Origin: Kribbella sindirgiensis
GTDB taxonomy: Bacteria; Actinomycetota; Actinomycetes; Propionibacteriales; Kribbellaceae
Direction of reading: 5' to 3'
Assembly: GCF_004331435.1 (NCBI RefSeq)
Contig: NZ_SJKA01000007.1
Coordinates: 124,001-188,000 of the forward strand
DNA length: 64,000 nucleotides
Positions within the stretch are counted from its first letter, which is position 1. The number at the start of each line of letters is the position of its first letter. The notes beneath the pieces are model-generated. The model did not search any database and was not told where the DNA came from. It was given only the letters and a program-made list of their open reading frames with translations. Below, piece by piece: positions 27,130 to 35,481 of the stretch. The position numbers were made by a program, and so were the translations under genes.

Positions 27130-28632
27130 ATGTCCGAAGGAAACATGTCCCGCCGTGGACTGTTACGCAACGGTGCACTGATCGGTGGACTGGCCGCGTT
27201 CGGCGGCGCACTGCAAACGGCTCCCGCGGCCGCCAGTTCGACGAGTGCGATCCCGCGCGCCGCCGCGCAGTCCGCGGCCGGTGTCGTGGACATTCCGAAC
27301 AAGTACAACGTGCCGTTCTCGGTCGCCGACGACGAGCTGTTCGTGTTCGCCGCCAACTTCAAGCCGTTCGAGCTCGGCGGCAACGACGACGGCCGGGAGG
27401 CGCACCGGTACTTCGATGCCGTGTTCGGCGACGCGATCCGGGCCAAGTTCCCGAACATCAAGGTGAAGTACGCGACCTGGGACTACCCGATCCGGTACGA
27501 GGACATCGCGAAGGCCGGCCGGGTGCCGGACCTGATCCTGGAGGACCCGCGGCTGCGGATCGACCGGGACCTCGAGCCGCTCGGCTGGACGCAGGACATC
27601 ACGTCGCTGATCCAGGGCGCCGGCATCGACCTCACCAAGCTGAACGTCGGCTCGGTCGAGCAGATCAAGTCCCGCTCCGACGGCGGCCTGTACGGCGTCC
27701 CGCTGTGGATCGACGAGAGCCTGCTGTTCTACAACAAGAAGATCTTCGACAAGTTCGGTGTGCGGTACCCGGGCGTCGGGTCGACGTACGACGACGTCTA
27801 CAAGCTGGCCCAGAAGCTCACGCAGCAGGTCGGGATCGACCACTACAAGGGCTACATGCAGCACCCGGACAACTACCTCGCGATGAACCAGCTCGGGCTC
27901 TACCCGTTCGTGCCCGGTTCGAGCGAGCAGCCGGCGCCCGAGGACGTGAAGGTCAACCTGACGAGCCCGGAGTGGAAGTCGGTCGCGAACAACCTGCACC
28001 GGTTCCTGATGATCCCGCGGAACAACTTCACCACGGTGGACGACTTCTTCAAGGGCGACATGAGCTTCCCCGGCCACCTCGCGATGGCCGTGAACAACCT
28101 GTCGAAGCTGAACGCGTACGCGCTCAGCTCCTACTACATCGAGGAGGACGACGCCGCGCAGTTCGCCGAGTGGGCGAAGAGCGTGAAGATCGGCGTCACC
28201 TCGATGCCGGTGCTGTCCCGCGGCTCGAAGACGATCTACCAGCCGGACACCCGCGCGGCGTTCATCCCGCCGCAGTCGAAGCTTCAGGCCCAGGCGCTCG
28301 ACGTGGTCAAGTACCTGGTGTCGGAGGAGATGCAGACCCGCATCTCGTCGTACGGCATGAAGGCGGTGCTGAAGACGGACGCCGTCGTGAACGCGTTCGG
28401 TACGTCGATCCCGGAGCTGGCAGCCATCGACACGTCGGCTGTGTACTGGGGCGAGAACGCGGTGATCAAGAACTACCAGAACACCGAGTACTGGGACATC
28501 CCGCTGTACAAGGTGTTCCGGCAGCACGTGCTCAAGGACGGCATGGACGTCGACTCGTCGCTGCTGGTCACCGAGACGCAGGACATTCCCGACTACATCA
28601 AGGCGCAGGTCGCCCGCGGGCTGACGTGGTGA
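27130..28632 (+). CDS. Orphan extracellular sugar-binding protein (SBP family 1), Tat signal
   Basis: 500 residues. The N-terminus MSRRGLLRNGALIGGLAAFGG is a Tat-type signal without a lipobox Cys, so the protein may be released or held by other means. The body has family-1 features: GGLYGVPLWIDESLLFYNKKIFDKFG, a hinge, and QALDVVKYLVSEEMQ near the end. Its usual MalF/MalG-type permeases are not encoded in the window. ATG 27130 has AGAGAGG about 8 bases upstream; ATG 27145 with GAAGG is nearly as good. It may feed a remote carbohydrate transporter or act as a sugar-binding accessory. Confidence 0.78.
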   Translation: MSEGNMSRRGLLRNGALIGGLAAFGGALQTAPAAASSTSAIPRAAAQSAAGVVDIPNKYNVPFSVADDELFVFAANFKPFELGGNDDGREAHRYFDAVFGDAIRAKFPNIKVKYATWDYPIRYEDIAKAGRVPDLILEDPRLRIDRDLEPLGWTQDITSLIQGAGIDLTKLNVGSVEQIKSRSDGGLYGVPLWIDESLLFYNKKIFDKFGVRYPGVGSTYDDVYKLAQKLTQQVGIDHYKGYMQHPDNYLAMNQLGLYPFVPGSSEQPAPEDVKVNLTSPEWKSVANNLHRFLMIPRNNFTTVDDFFKGDMSFPGHLAMAVNNLSKLNAYALSSYYIEEDDAAQFAEWAKSVKIGVTSMPVLSRGSKTIYQPDTRAAFIPPQSKLQAQALDVVKYLVSEEMQTRISSYGMKAVLKTDAVVNAFGTSIPELAAIDTSAVYWGENAVIKNYQNTEYWDIPLYKVFRQHVLKDGMDVDSSLLVTETQDIPDYIKAQVARGLTW

Positions 28633-28636
28633 TGGC

Positions 28637-29704
28637 ATGGTGAACGACCCCAGGTTCGACGGCCGCATCCGCGAGGGTGCGGCCCTCCTGCCCACCATTC
28701 ATCCGGGCGACAGCCACGCCGCGACGCTCGTCGAGACCGGTGCCGGTGACCTGTTGTGCGCCTGGTTCAACGGCCCGGGCGAGGGCGAGCCGGACACCAA
28801 CATCGTCCTGTCCCGCCTCCCGGCCGGATCGGACACCTGGACCGAGCCGGTGCAGCTGTCCTCCGACGCCCAGCGCTCCGAACAGAACCCGCTGTTGTTC
28901 GTTACTCCGGACGATGACGTTTGGTTGCTGCACACGTCGAACGAGCCGCATGATCAGTCGACCTCGCGCGTGATCCGCCGGGTGTCGCACGACGGCGGAC
29001 TGACCTGGGAACGGTCCGAGGTGCTGTTCGACCACCTCGGTTCGTTCATCCGCAACCCGGTGCTCGTGCTGAGCAACGGCGACTGGCTGCTGCCGGCGTA
29101 CGACTGTGACAAGACGGCCGAGCGGACGGTCCTGAAGCTCAGCACCGACCGCGGCGAGACGTGGTCGACGGTGGAACTGCCGGACGCGGTCGGCCAGGTA
29201 CAGATGAGCGTCGTCGAACTGTCGCCCGGCGAACTCGTCGGGTACTTCCGCAGCCGCGCCGCCGACCGCATCCACCGGTCGGTGTCGAAGGACAACGGCC
29301 GCACCTGGACCTCACCGGAGCGCACCGCGCTGCCGAACAACAACTCGGCGGTCCAGGTGCTCCGGCTGGCCGACGGCCGACTCGTCCTGGTGTTCAACGA
29401 CTCGTCGGCGGAGCGCGACCAGTTCCGCTGGGTCGACGACGGGAAGGGCGGCGTACGCCGGAAGACCCTGCGGACCCCGCTGACGCTGGCGCTGTCCGAG
29501 GACGACGGCGCCACCTGGCCGTACTGGCGGAACCTGCAGGTGCAGGACGAGGAGTACCGCGACAACGAGTTCGGCTACTCGTACCCGACGTTGCTGCAGA
29601 CGCGGGACGGGCAGTTGCACGTCGCGTACTCGTACCTGCGCAAGACCATCAAGCACGTGACCCTGGCGCCCGAGTGGATCCAGGCAGGAGACCGATTGCC
29701 ATGA
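28637..29704 (+). CDS. Sialidase-fold (BNR/Asp-box) exo-hydrolase-like protein, cytosolic
   Basis: 355 residues without a signal peptide. Four Asp-box motifs of the form S-x-D-x-G-x-T-W mark the blades of a six-bladed beta-propeller: SHDGGLTW, STDRGETW, SKDNGRTW and SEDDGATW. PNNNSAVQVLRLADGR between blades is typical of the bacterial BNR_2 branch. Sialidase-fold families include GH33, GH93 and GH143 and some lyases. In a pectin operon a non-sialic substrate, such as a rhamnogalacturonan II ulosonic acid or an arabino-oligosaccharide, is more likely (inference). It overlaps the next gene by ATGA. Confidence 0.72.
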   Translation: MVNDPRFDGRIREGAALLPTIHPGDSHAATLVETGAGDLLCAWFNGPGEGEPDTNIVLSRLPAGSDTWTEPVQLSSDAQRSEQNPLLFVTPDDDVWLLHTSNEPHDQSTSRVIRRVSHDGGLTWERSEVLFDHLGSFIRNPVLVLSNGDWLLPAYDCDKTAERTVLKLSTDRGETWSTVELPDAVGQVQMSVVELSPGELVGYFRSRAADRIHRSVSKDNGRTWTSPERTALPNNNSAVQVLRLADGRLVLVFNDSSAERDQFRWVDDGKGGVRRKTLRTPLTLALSEDDGATWPYWRNLQVQDEEYRDNEFGYSYPTLLQTRDGQLHVAYSYLRKTIKHVTLAPEWIQAGDRLP

Positions 29705-31098
29705 GTATCGAGAAGTGGGGCTTGCACGAGCTCACCCTGACTGGACCCTCCGAGGGCAACCCGTTCGCGGATGTCGAGTTCCAGGTCAGCTACCAGTTCC
29801 GGAACCGGATGGTCACCGTCGACGGTTTTTACGACGGCGACGGTGTCTATCGCGCGCGGTTCTCTCCGGACCGCGAGGGGGAGTGGTCGTACATCACGTC
29901 GAGCTCCGCACCTGAGCTCGACGGCCAGTGCGGGACCTTCGTGTGCTCCCCGCCGGGGCCCGGGAACCACGGGCCGGTCGACGTACTCGGCAAGCACCAC
30001 TTCTCCTACACCGACGGCACCCGCTACGACTGCGTCGGCACGACCTGCTACCACTGGACGTACGAGACCAAGGAGCTCCAGGAGCTGACCCTGGAATCGT
30101 TGCGCTCGGCACCGTTCGACAAGGTCCGCATGTGCCTGCTGCCCACGGACGGGATGCGCCCCGAGCGCACCCCGTTCGCGGGCAACACGCCGGGCTCCGT
30201 CGACGTCGAGCGGTACGACCCGGAGTTCTTCCGGCACTTCGAGTCCCGCGTCGCCGACCTCCTCGCGCTCGGGATCCAGGCGGACCTGATCCTGTTCCAC
30301 CCGTACGACCGCGGCGTGTGGGGCTTCGACCGGATGAGCCCGGCGCAGGACGCGGCGTATCTGCGGTACGTCGTCGCGCGGCTGGCGGCGTACCGGAATG
30401 TGTGGTGGTCGCTGTCGAACGAGTACGACTTCAACCACGAGAAGACGATCGCGGACTGGGATCGGCTGCTGCAGTTGGTGCAGCGGTACGACCCGTACCA
30501 GCGGCTGCGGTCGATCCACAACGGAACCAAGATGTACGAGGTCTTCACGCCGTACGACTTCGGCAAGCCGTGGATCACCCACCAGAGCGTGCAGCACTGG
30601 GACGGCGCCGAGGTCGCCTCCTGGCGCGACTGCCCGAAACCGGTCGTCATCGACGAGATCGGGTACGAGGGAAACGCCGGCCGCCGCTGGGGGAACCTGA
30701 CCGCGGACGAGATGGTGCACCGGTTCTGGCAGGGCATGGCGCTCGGCGGGTACGTCGGGCACGGAGAGTCGTTCGTCGACCGGGAGACCCGCGCGTGGAT
30801 CTCGATCGGTGGCCGGCTGTACGGCGACAGTCCGGAGCGGATCGACTTCCTCCGGGCCGTGTTCGCCGGACTGCCGCGGCAGTCCGACGGTGAGGTCGAC
30901 GCGGACCGCTGCGTCCTGCACTACCTCGGCGACCGTCAGCCGTCCGCTGTCGAGCTGGACCTGCCGGACGGCTCGCCGTTCCACTTCGACCTGATCGACA
31001 CGCGGGCGATGACCATCACCCCGCTGGCCGAGTACTCCGGCCCGAGCCACATCCCACTGCCCGCCACCCCGTACCTCGCCCTGAGAGGGACCCGATGA
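29701..31098 (+). CDS. DUF5060/DUF4038 (GH140-like, apiosidase-type) glycosidase
   Basis: 465 residues, no signal peptide. N-terminal DUF5060-like beta-sandwich (about 1-80: EKWGLHELTLTGPSEGNPFADVEF, DREGEWSYITSSS), then a TIM barrel of the DUF4038 type and a DUF5605-like C-terminal sandwich. Candidate catalytic residues are Glu241 in WWSLSNEYDFN and Glu319 in VVIDEIGYEGN, on strands 4 and 7 as in clan GH-A. DUF4038 includes the GH140 apiosidase of rhamnogalacturonan II. With a RuBisCO-like protein and DUF1537 kinase nearby, an apiosidase role is plausible but unproven. ATG overlaps the previous stop. Confidence 0.7.
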   Translation: MSIEKWGLHELTLTGPSEGNPFADVEFQVSYQFRNRMVTVDGFYDGDGVYRARFSPDREGEWSYITSSSAPELDGQCGTFVCSPPGPGNHGPVDVLGKHHFSYTDGTRYDCVGTTCYHWTYETKELQELTLESLRSAPFDKVRMCLLPTDGMRPERTPFAGNTPGSVDVERYDPEFFRHFESRVADLLALGIQADLILFHPYDRGVWGFDRMSPAQDAAYLRYVVARLAAYRNVWWSLSNEYDFNHEKTIADWDRLLQLVQRYDPYQRLRSIHNGTKMYEVFTPYDFGKPWITHQSVQHWDGAEVASWRDCPKPVVIDEIGYEGNAGRRWGNLTADEMVHRFWQGMALGGYVGHGESFVDRETRAWISIGGRLYGDSPERIDFLRAVFAGLPRQSDGEVDADRCVLHYLGDRQPSAVELDLPDGSPFHFDLIDTRAMTITPLAEYSGPSHIPLPATPYLALRGTR

Positions 31099-32285
31099 CG
31101 TCAGTAGCACGCTGGGACGTGCTCGAACTACCTGTGCCGGGTCCCGGCGGCGTGCTGTTCCGCCACACGTCCGGCGCCACCGCGTACGCCGAACCGTTTC
31201 AGTCGGGTGACGAGTGGATCGTCCGCTACAGCCCCGACCTGGAAGGCATCTGGTCGTACGATGGCGGGAATCTGGAGTGCACGCCCGCGACCTCGCGTGG
31301 TCCCGTCCGTCGCTCCGGCACCACACTGCGCTGGGCGGACGGAACGACGTACCACCCACTCACGACCGCCTGGTTCGGCGATCCGCAGCAGTGGGCCGCC
31401 GCCCGCGCGGCGCTCGCGGCCTCGCCGTTCAACCGGGTCCGCATTCGGATGGCGGAGGCCACCGAGCAACAGGTCCGCGACTTGCTGGCTGTCGACATCG
31501 TCGCCGACGTGCTCCTGCCGATGGACGAGGCCGTCGTCCGCGACGCGGTGAACCGCCTGGCGGCGTACCGCAACGTCAACTGGTGCTTGTCGCCTGAGCC
31601 CGACACGGCAGCCTCTGACGTGCGGCGGCTCGCTGAGCTGATCGCCGAGCTCGACCCCAGCCACCACCTGATCTCGATGCATGAGGCAACCGACCCGGGA
31701 CCGCCCTGGCTGACACACCTGAGCGTCCGCCTCGAGAATCTCCGCGGTGTATCGGTCTTGCGCCGCGACTACGCCAAGCCGGTCTTCGTCGACGCCTGCG
31801 GCCACGAAGGCAACGGCACAACCCCGGACACGAGCCTCCGCCCGGAAGAGATGCTGACCCGCATCTGGGAAGGCACGGTGCGCGGGGCCTACGTGACGCA
31901 CGGCGAGTGGTACGTCGACCCGTCGTCGGCGAGCGTGGTGCCCTGGTCGGACGGAGGCAGCCGGCCCACCGGTGTCGTCGCGCAACGGTTGCGGCTGCTG
32001 CGGGAGGTACTGGACGAGCTGCCTGACGGTGTAGAGCCGATCGACGACTACCGTGACGCTCCGACGCTCGCGGTGCCTGGCTCGTACTACCTCCAGTACC
32101 TCGGCGAACACCAGTTCCCGGACCGCACGTTCTCCTTGCCCGAGGGCGAGTATGACGTCGACGTACTGGACGTCTGGAACCACTCGGCACGCCGTACCCG
32201 CGAGAGCGTCACCGGTGCCGGCACGTTGACGGTTCGGCTGCCCGGCACGCAGTACCAGGCCATTCAGATCCGCCGGACCTCCTGA
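31095..32285 (+). CDS. Degenerate DUF4038-like paralogue lacking the nucleophile
   Basis: 396 residues, clearly related to the preceding protein along its length (AAYRNVNWCLSPEPD against AAYRNVWWSLSNEYD; KPVFVDACGHEGN against KPVVIDEIGYEGN). The first Glu is kept (Glu168), but the residue aligned with the second, putative nucleophile Glu is Ala234. The DUF5060 domain is trimmed and the active-site Asn before the first Glu is Pro. It is therefore likely inactive as a retaining glycosidase and may bind sugar or support its neighbour; a changed mechanism is the alternative. The reading frame is intact and translationally coupled (ATGA both ends), arguing against a decaying pseudogene. Confidence 0.65.
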   Translation: MTSVARWDVLELPVPGPGGVLFRHTSGATAYAEPFQSGDEWIVRYSPDLEGIWSYDGGNLECTPATSRGPVRRSGTTLRWADGTTYHPLTTAWFGDPQQWAAARAALAASPFNRVRIRMAEATEQQVRDLLAVDIVADVLLPMDEAVVRDAVNRLAAYRNVNWCLSPEPDTAASDVRRLAELIAELDPSHHLISMHEATDPGPPWLTHLSVRLENLRGVSVLRRDYAKPVFVDACGHEGNGTTPDTSLRPEEMLTRIWEGTVRGAYVTHGEWYVDPSSASVVPWSDGGSRPTGVVAQRLRLLREVLDELPDGVEPIDDYRDAPTLAVPGSYYLQYLGEHQFPDRTFSLPEGEYDVDVLDVWNHSARRTRESVTGAGTLTVRLPGTQYQAIQIRRTS

Positions 32286-34345
32286 TGCCCGCGCTCACGT
32301 CCGGGTCGCGCCAGGCCTCGTTGCGTCGCACCCCAGACGGTGTGGTGCTGGAGCTCGGTCTGGCCGACGGTCCGCTCTACCTGGAACGCCCGCTCGGCGA
32401 TCTCCTCACCTGCTCGGCCGGTCGCCCCTGGCAGCCCAGCCCACTGACGTCTCCCGACGGGTGGTGGATCTCGCGGCGGCCAGGGGAGCACCGGGCGGGC
32501 TGCCGGACCGGACCGCTCGCGGTCGAGGTGCGATTGGCGTTCGACGACGGCGACCGGCTGGGCGTCGAACTCCGCTGGCGCAACACCAGCAAGCAGCGCG
32601 TCGCCGACCTCGCTGTCGGACTGCTGCTCGACCTCGGCCGGGTGAAGGACAGCCAGCTCACCGTCCCCGGCCTGATCTACAACGACAACCCGTCCGCCGA
32701 CCCGGCCCGCGCCGTACCGCGCATCGGCCCGACCCCCGGCGGCGGCTTCGTCGCCGAGGAGGACCGGCTGCCGATCCCCGGCGTCAACCTCGAATGGCGT
32801 GACGGCCGCGAACGCCGTTGGCTGTCCGTCTTCTCGCGCCCACAAGCACGGCGTTCTGGCGACGGGCAGGTCCGATACGGTTCGCTCGGCACGATCCGGC
32901 AGGACGGGCCGGTGATCGCGGCGCTCAGCGGCGTACTGATGTTCGACGGCAAGCAGGACGTCCGCTACGTCAGCAAGGCCGAGACCGAGACGACCGAGGA
33001 CGGGTACCTGACGCTGCGGCCCGGTGAGGTCTACACCCAGCACCTGGTCCTGGACTGGGGACCGCAGGAACTCCGCGGGCACGCGTTCCGGAACCTTGTC
33101 GAGAGTGCCCGCACGCTCTTCACCGCCGCCGGCGCGCGCGGCCTGGCGCTGGACGAGCTGATCAGCTTGAAGACGGTTGCCTTGGACAACCGGTGGTACC
33201 AGTCCGGGACCGTGGCCGGGTACACCAAGTTCAGCGACATCCCCGGCAACGGGCCGCGCAAGCCCCGGCACTTCCTGTACGGCTGGACCGGTCAGGCGCT
33301 GAAGCTCGCCTGGTGTGACGCGCAGATCGGGTTCAACACCCGGGACCGGCTGCGCATCGACCGCTGCCGTGCGGCCGTCGAGTTCTACCTGGCCGGCAGC
33401 CCGACGCCGACGCCTGGGCTGCGTCATAACGCGTACCAGGTCAGCACGCGGCGTTGGACCAGCTTCCGCGCCGGCAACCGGCCGATGGTCTCCAGCCGAG
33501 CGTACGGCGAGACGATCAGCGACCTGGCCGACGTCATCACGCTCTTCCGTGACCACGACGAACCCGTCCCGCCGTCCTGGCTCAACGCCCTCGAAGAAGC
33601 GATGATCTTCCTCCGCGGCACCGCCCAGTTGGCTGACGGGACCTTTCCGGTGGGATGGCGACTCGACGGTACGCCGGCCGCGACGACGGTGTCCGCAGCG
33701 GGCATCCCGTGCGTACTGGCTGCTCTCAAGGCGTCGTCGGTGCTCGCCTCTGCCGAGCTGTTGTCGGACGCAACCATCTGGCTGTCCCGGTATCACGACC
33801 AGCACGCGCGTACCTTCGACCGCCCGTTCTCTCGCTCCACGCTGGACGCGGCCTGCGAGGACAAAGAAGCCGGCATGTACTACTTCATGGCCGCCTACGA
33901 GCTCTTCCGCCGCACCGGCGACCCGCTCTACGCGACTTGGTGCGAAGTAGCTGCCGATTGGCTCCTGACCTGGGTGTACGTCTGGTCCCCGGAGCAGGAC
34001 GAGGACTCACCGCTGCACGTCGCCGGGTTCAACGCGATCGGGTGGCCGACCGTCAGCGTCCAGAACCACCACCTCGACACCTTCTTCCCGACGTACGAGC
34101 TCCTGTCCTTCGGTCTGACCACGAATCGCCCCGCCTATGTGAAGGCTGCCCGCACCACCCTCCAAGCCCTCACCCAAGGTGTCGCGACCGCTCCGAACGA
34201 CTGGAACTTCCCCTTGCCTGGCGAACAAGGCGAAGCCGTCTTCCAGACGCACTGGCAACGCCGAGGACACACCAACACCTGGAACCCCAGCTGGGTCATA
34301 GCCGTCCCCCTCGCCAACGCCCTACGCACCCAACAGCTCCAATGA
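32285..34345 (+). CDS. Unassigned large protein, probable (alpha/alpha) barrel glycosidase
   Basis: 686 residues, cytosolic. I do not recognise the family. The first 250 residues are beta-rich (LELGLADGPLYLERPLGDLL, VEVRLAFDDGDRLGVELRWRN), like the N-terminal sandwich of many six-hairpin enzymes. Residues about 290-680 are helical, with repeating aromatic/acidic motifs: FLYGWTGQALKLAWCDAQI, FPVGWRLDG, LDAACEDKEAGMYYFMAAYELFRRTG and VSVQNHHLDTFF. The architecture resembles GH families with a toroid of paired helices such as GH78, GH88/105, GH127 and GH142. Candidate acids are in ACEDKEAG and WSPEQDEDS. It overlaps its neighbours by 1 and 4 bp, so it works with the DUF4038 and GH28 enzymes. Confidence 0.6.
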   Translation: MPALTSGSRQASLRRTPDGVVLELGLADGPLYLERPLGDLLTCSAGRPWQPSPLTSPDGWWISRRPGEHRAGCRTGPLAVEVRLAFDDGDRLGVELRWRNTSKQRVADLAVGLLLDLGRVKDSQLTVPGLIYNDNPSADPARAVPRIGPTPGGGFVAEEDRLPIPGVNLEWRDGRERRWLSVFSRPQARRSGDGQVRYGSLGTIRQDGPVIAALSGVLMFDGKQDVRYVSKAETETTEDGYLTLRPGEVYTQHLVLDWGPQELRGHAFRNLVESARTLFTAAGARGLALDELISLKTVALDNRWYQSGTVAGYTKFSDIPGNGPRKPRHFLYGWTGQALKLAWCDAQIGFNTRDRLRIDRCRAAVEFYLAGSPTPTPGLRHNAYQVSTRRWTSFRAGNRPMVSSRAYGETISDLADVITLFRDHDEPVPPSWLNALEEAMIFLRGTAQLADGTFPVGWRLDGTPAATTVSAAGIPCVLAALKASSVLASAELLSDATIWLSRYHDQHARTFDRPFSRSTLDAACEDKEAGMYYFMAAYELFRRTGDPLYATWCEVAADWLLTWVYVWSPEQDEDSPLHVAGFNAIGWPTVSVQNHHLDTFFPTYELLSFGLTTNRPAYVKAARTTLQALTQGVATAPNDWNFPLPGEQGEAVFQTHWQRRGHTNTWNPSWVIAVPLANALRTQQLQ

Positions 34346-35481
34346 CCGACTACCTGATCACGGACTACGTCGAGCGTGCTGGTGTGGAGTGGACAGCTGC
34401 GATTGAGAGGGCGATTGACGCGTGTGCGGTGACCGGCGGGCGGGTGGTTGTGCCTGATGGTGTGTTCGTCACCGGGCCGATTCGGCTGCGAAGCAACGTC
34501 GAACTGCACCTGTCGGCCGGTGCGACGCTCCGGTTCCGCACCGACCCGGCGGCGTACCCGATCGTCCGCACCCGCTGGCAAGGCATCGAGTGCTTCAGCC
34601 ACTCACCGCTGATCTACGCATACGACGAAGCAGACCTCGCGATCACCGGCACCGGCACCCTCGACGGCGGCGCAAGTACGGACAACTGGTGGAGCAGCAC
34701 CCGCCCACGCACCGACTGGGAACGTCTCCTCCGCATGGTCGAGGCCGACGTACCCGTCGAGGACCGCATCTTCGAACCCGGTCACGGCTTCCGCCCGAGC
34801 TTCATCCAGCCGCACACCTCCCGTCGCGTACGCATCGAAGACGTCCGCATCGTCAACGCCCCGATGTGGGTGGTGCACCCGGTGTTCTGCACCGACGTCC
34901 TCGTCCGCGGGATCACCGTCGACTCCCTCGGCCCGAACAACGACGGCTGCAACCCCGACTCCTGCGAGAACGTCGTCATCACCGGCTGCTCGTTCACCAC
35001 CGGCGACGACTGCATCGCGATCAAGTCCGGCCGCGACGCCGACGGCCGCCGCGTCGGCCGCCCGTCCCGCAACATCCTGATCGAGTCCTGCCGCTTCGCC
35101 GCCGGCCACGGCGCCCTGACCATCGGCAGCGAAGCCTCCGCCGGAGCATCCGGCATCCACGCCCGGGACCTCCACATCACCCCGCCCGCGGGCGGATCGG
35201 GAGTCGACTACGCGCTGCGGATCAAGACGAACTCCTCGCGCGGCGGCGTGATCGAGCACGTCACCGTCGAGAACGTCGTCGTCGACGCGGTCACGACCTC
35301 CGCGATCCTGATCACCACCCGGCACGCGGAACCGGAGCAGTTCGGCGGCCACGCGCCCGTCGTCCGCGACGTCACCGTCACCAACCTCGCCGTACGCTCA
35401 GCGCCCCGAACCGTCGAGATCCACGACACTCCCCAGGCACCGGTCGAATCCTTCACCCTGACCACCTCTGAAACTCCGTGA
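34342..35481 (+). CDS. GH28 family glycosidase (polygalacturonase-like), cytosolic
   Basis: 379 residues, no signal peptide. A parallel beta-helix with all four GH28 motifs: NND at 199-201, GDD at 221-223, GHG at 255-257 and RIK at 293-295. Of the five GH28 proteins in the window it is the only one with the canonical GHG histidine. The preceding sequence VHPVFCTDVLVRGITVDSL is typical of bacterial exo-type members. It probably trims imported galacturonides from the non-reducing end. ATG overlaps the previous stop (ATGA). It closes the operon, and its 3' end overlaps the oppositely oriented DUF1537 gene by 29 bp. Confidence 0.85.
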   Translation: MTDYLITDYVERAGVEWTAAIERAIDACAVTGGRVVVPDGVFVTGPIRLRSNVELHLSAGATLRFRTDPAAYPIVRTRWQGIECFSHSPLIYAYDEADLAITGTGTLDGGASTDNWWSSTRPRTDWERLLRMVEADVPVEDRIFEPGHGFRPSFIQPHTSRRVRIEDVRIVNAPMWVVHPVFCTDVLVRGITVDSLGPNNDGCNPDSCENVVITGCSFTTGDDCIAIKSGRDADGRRVGRPSRNILIESCRFAAGHGALTIGSEASAGASGIHARDLHITPPAGGSGVDYALRIKTNSSRGGVIEHVTVENVVVDAVTTSAILITTRHAEPEQFGGHAPVVRDVTVTNLAVRSAPRTVEIHDTPQAPVESFTLTTSETP

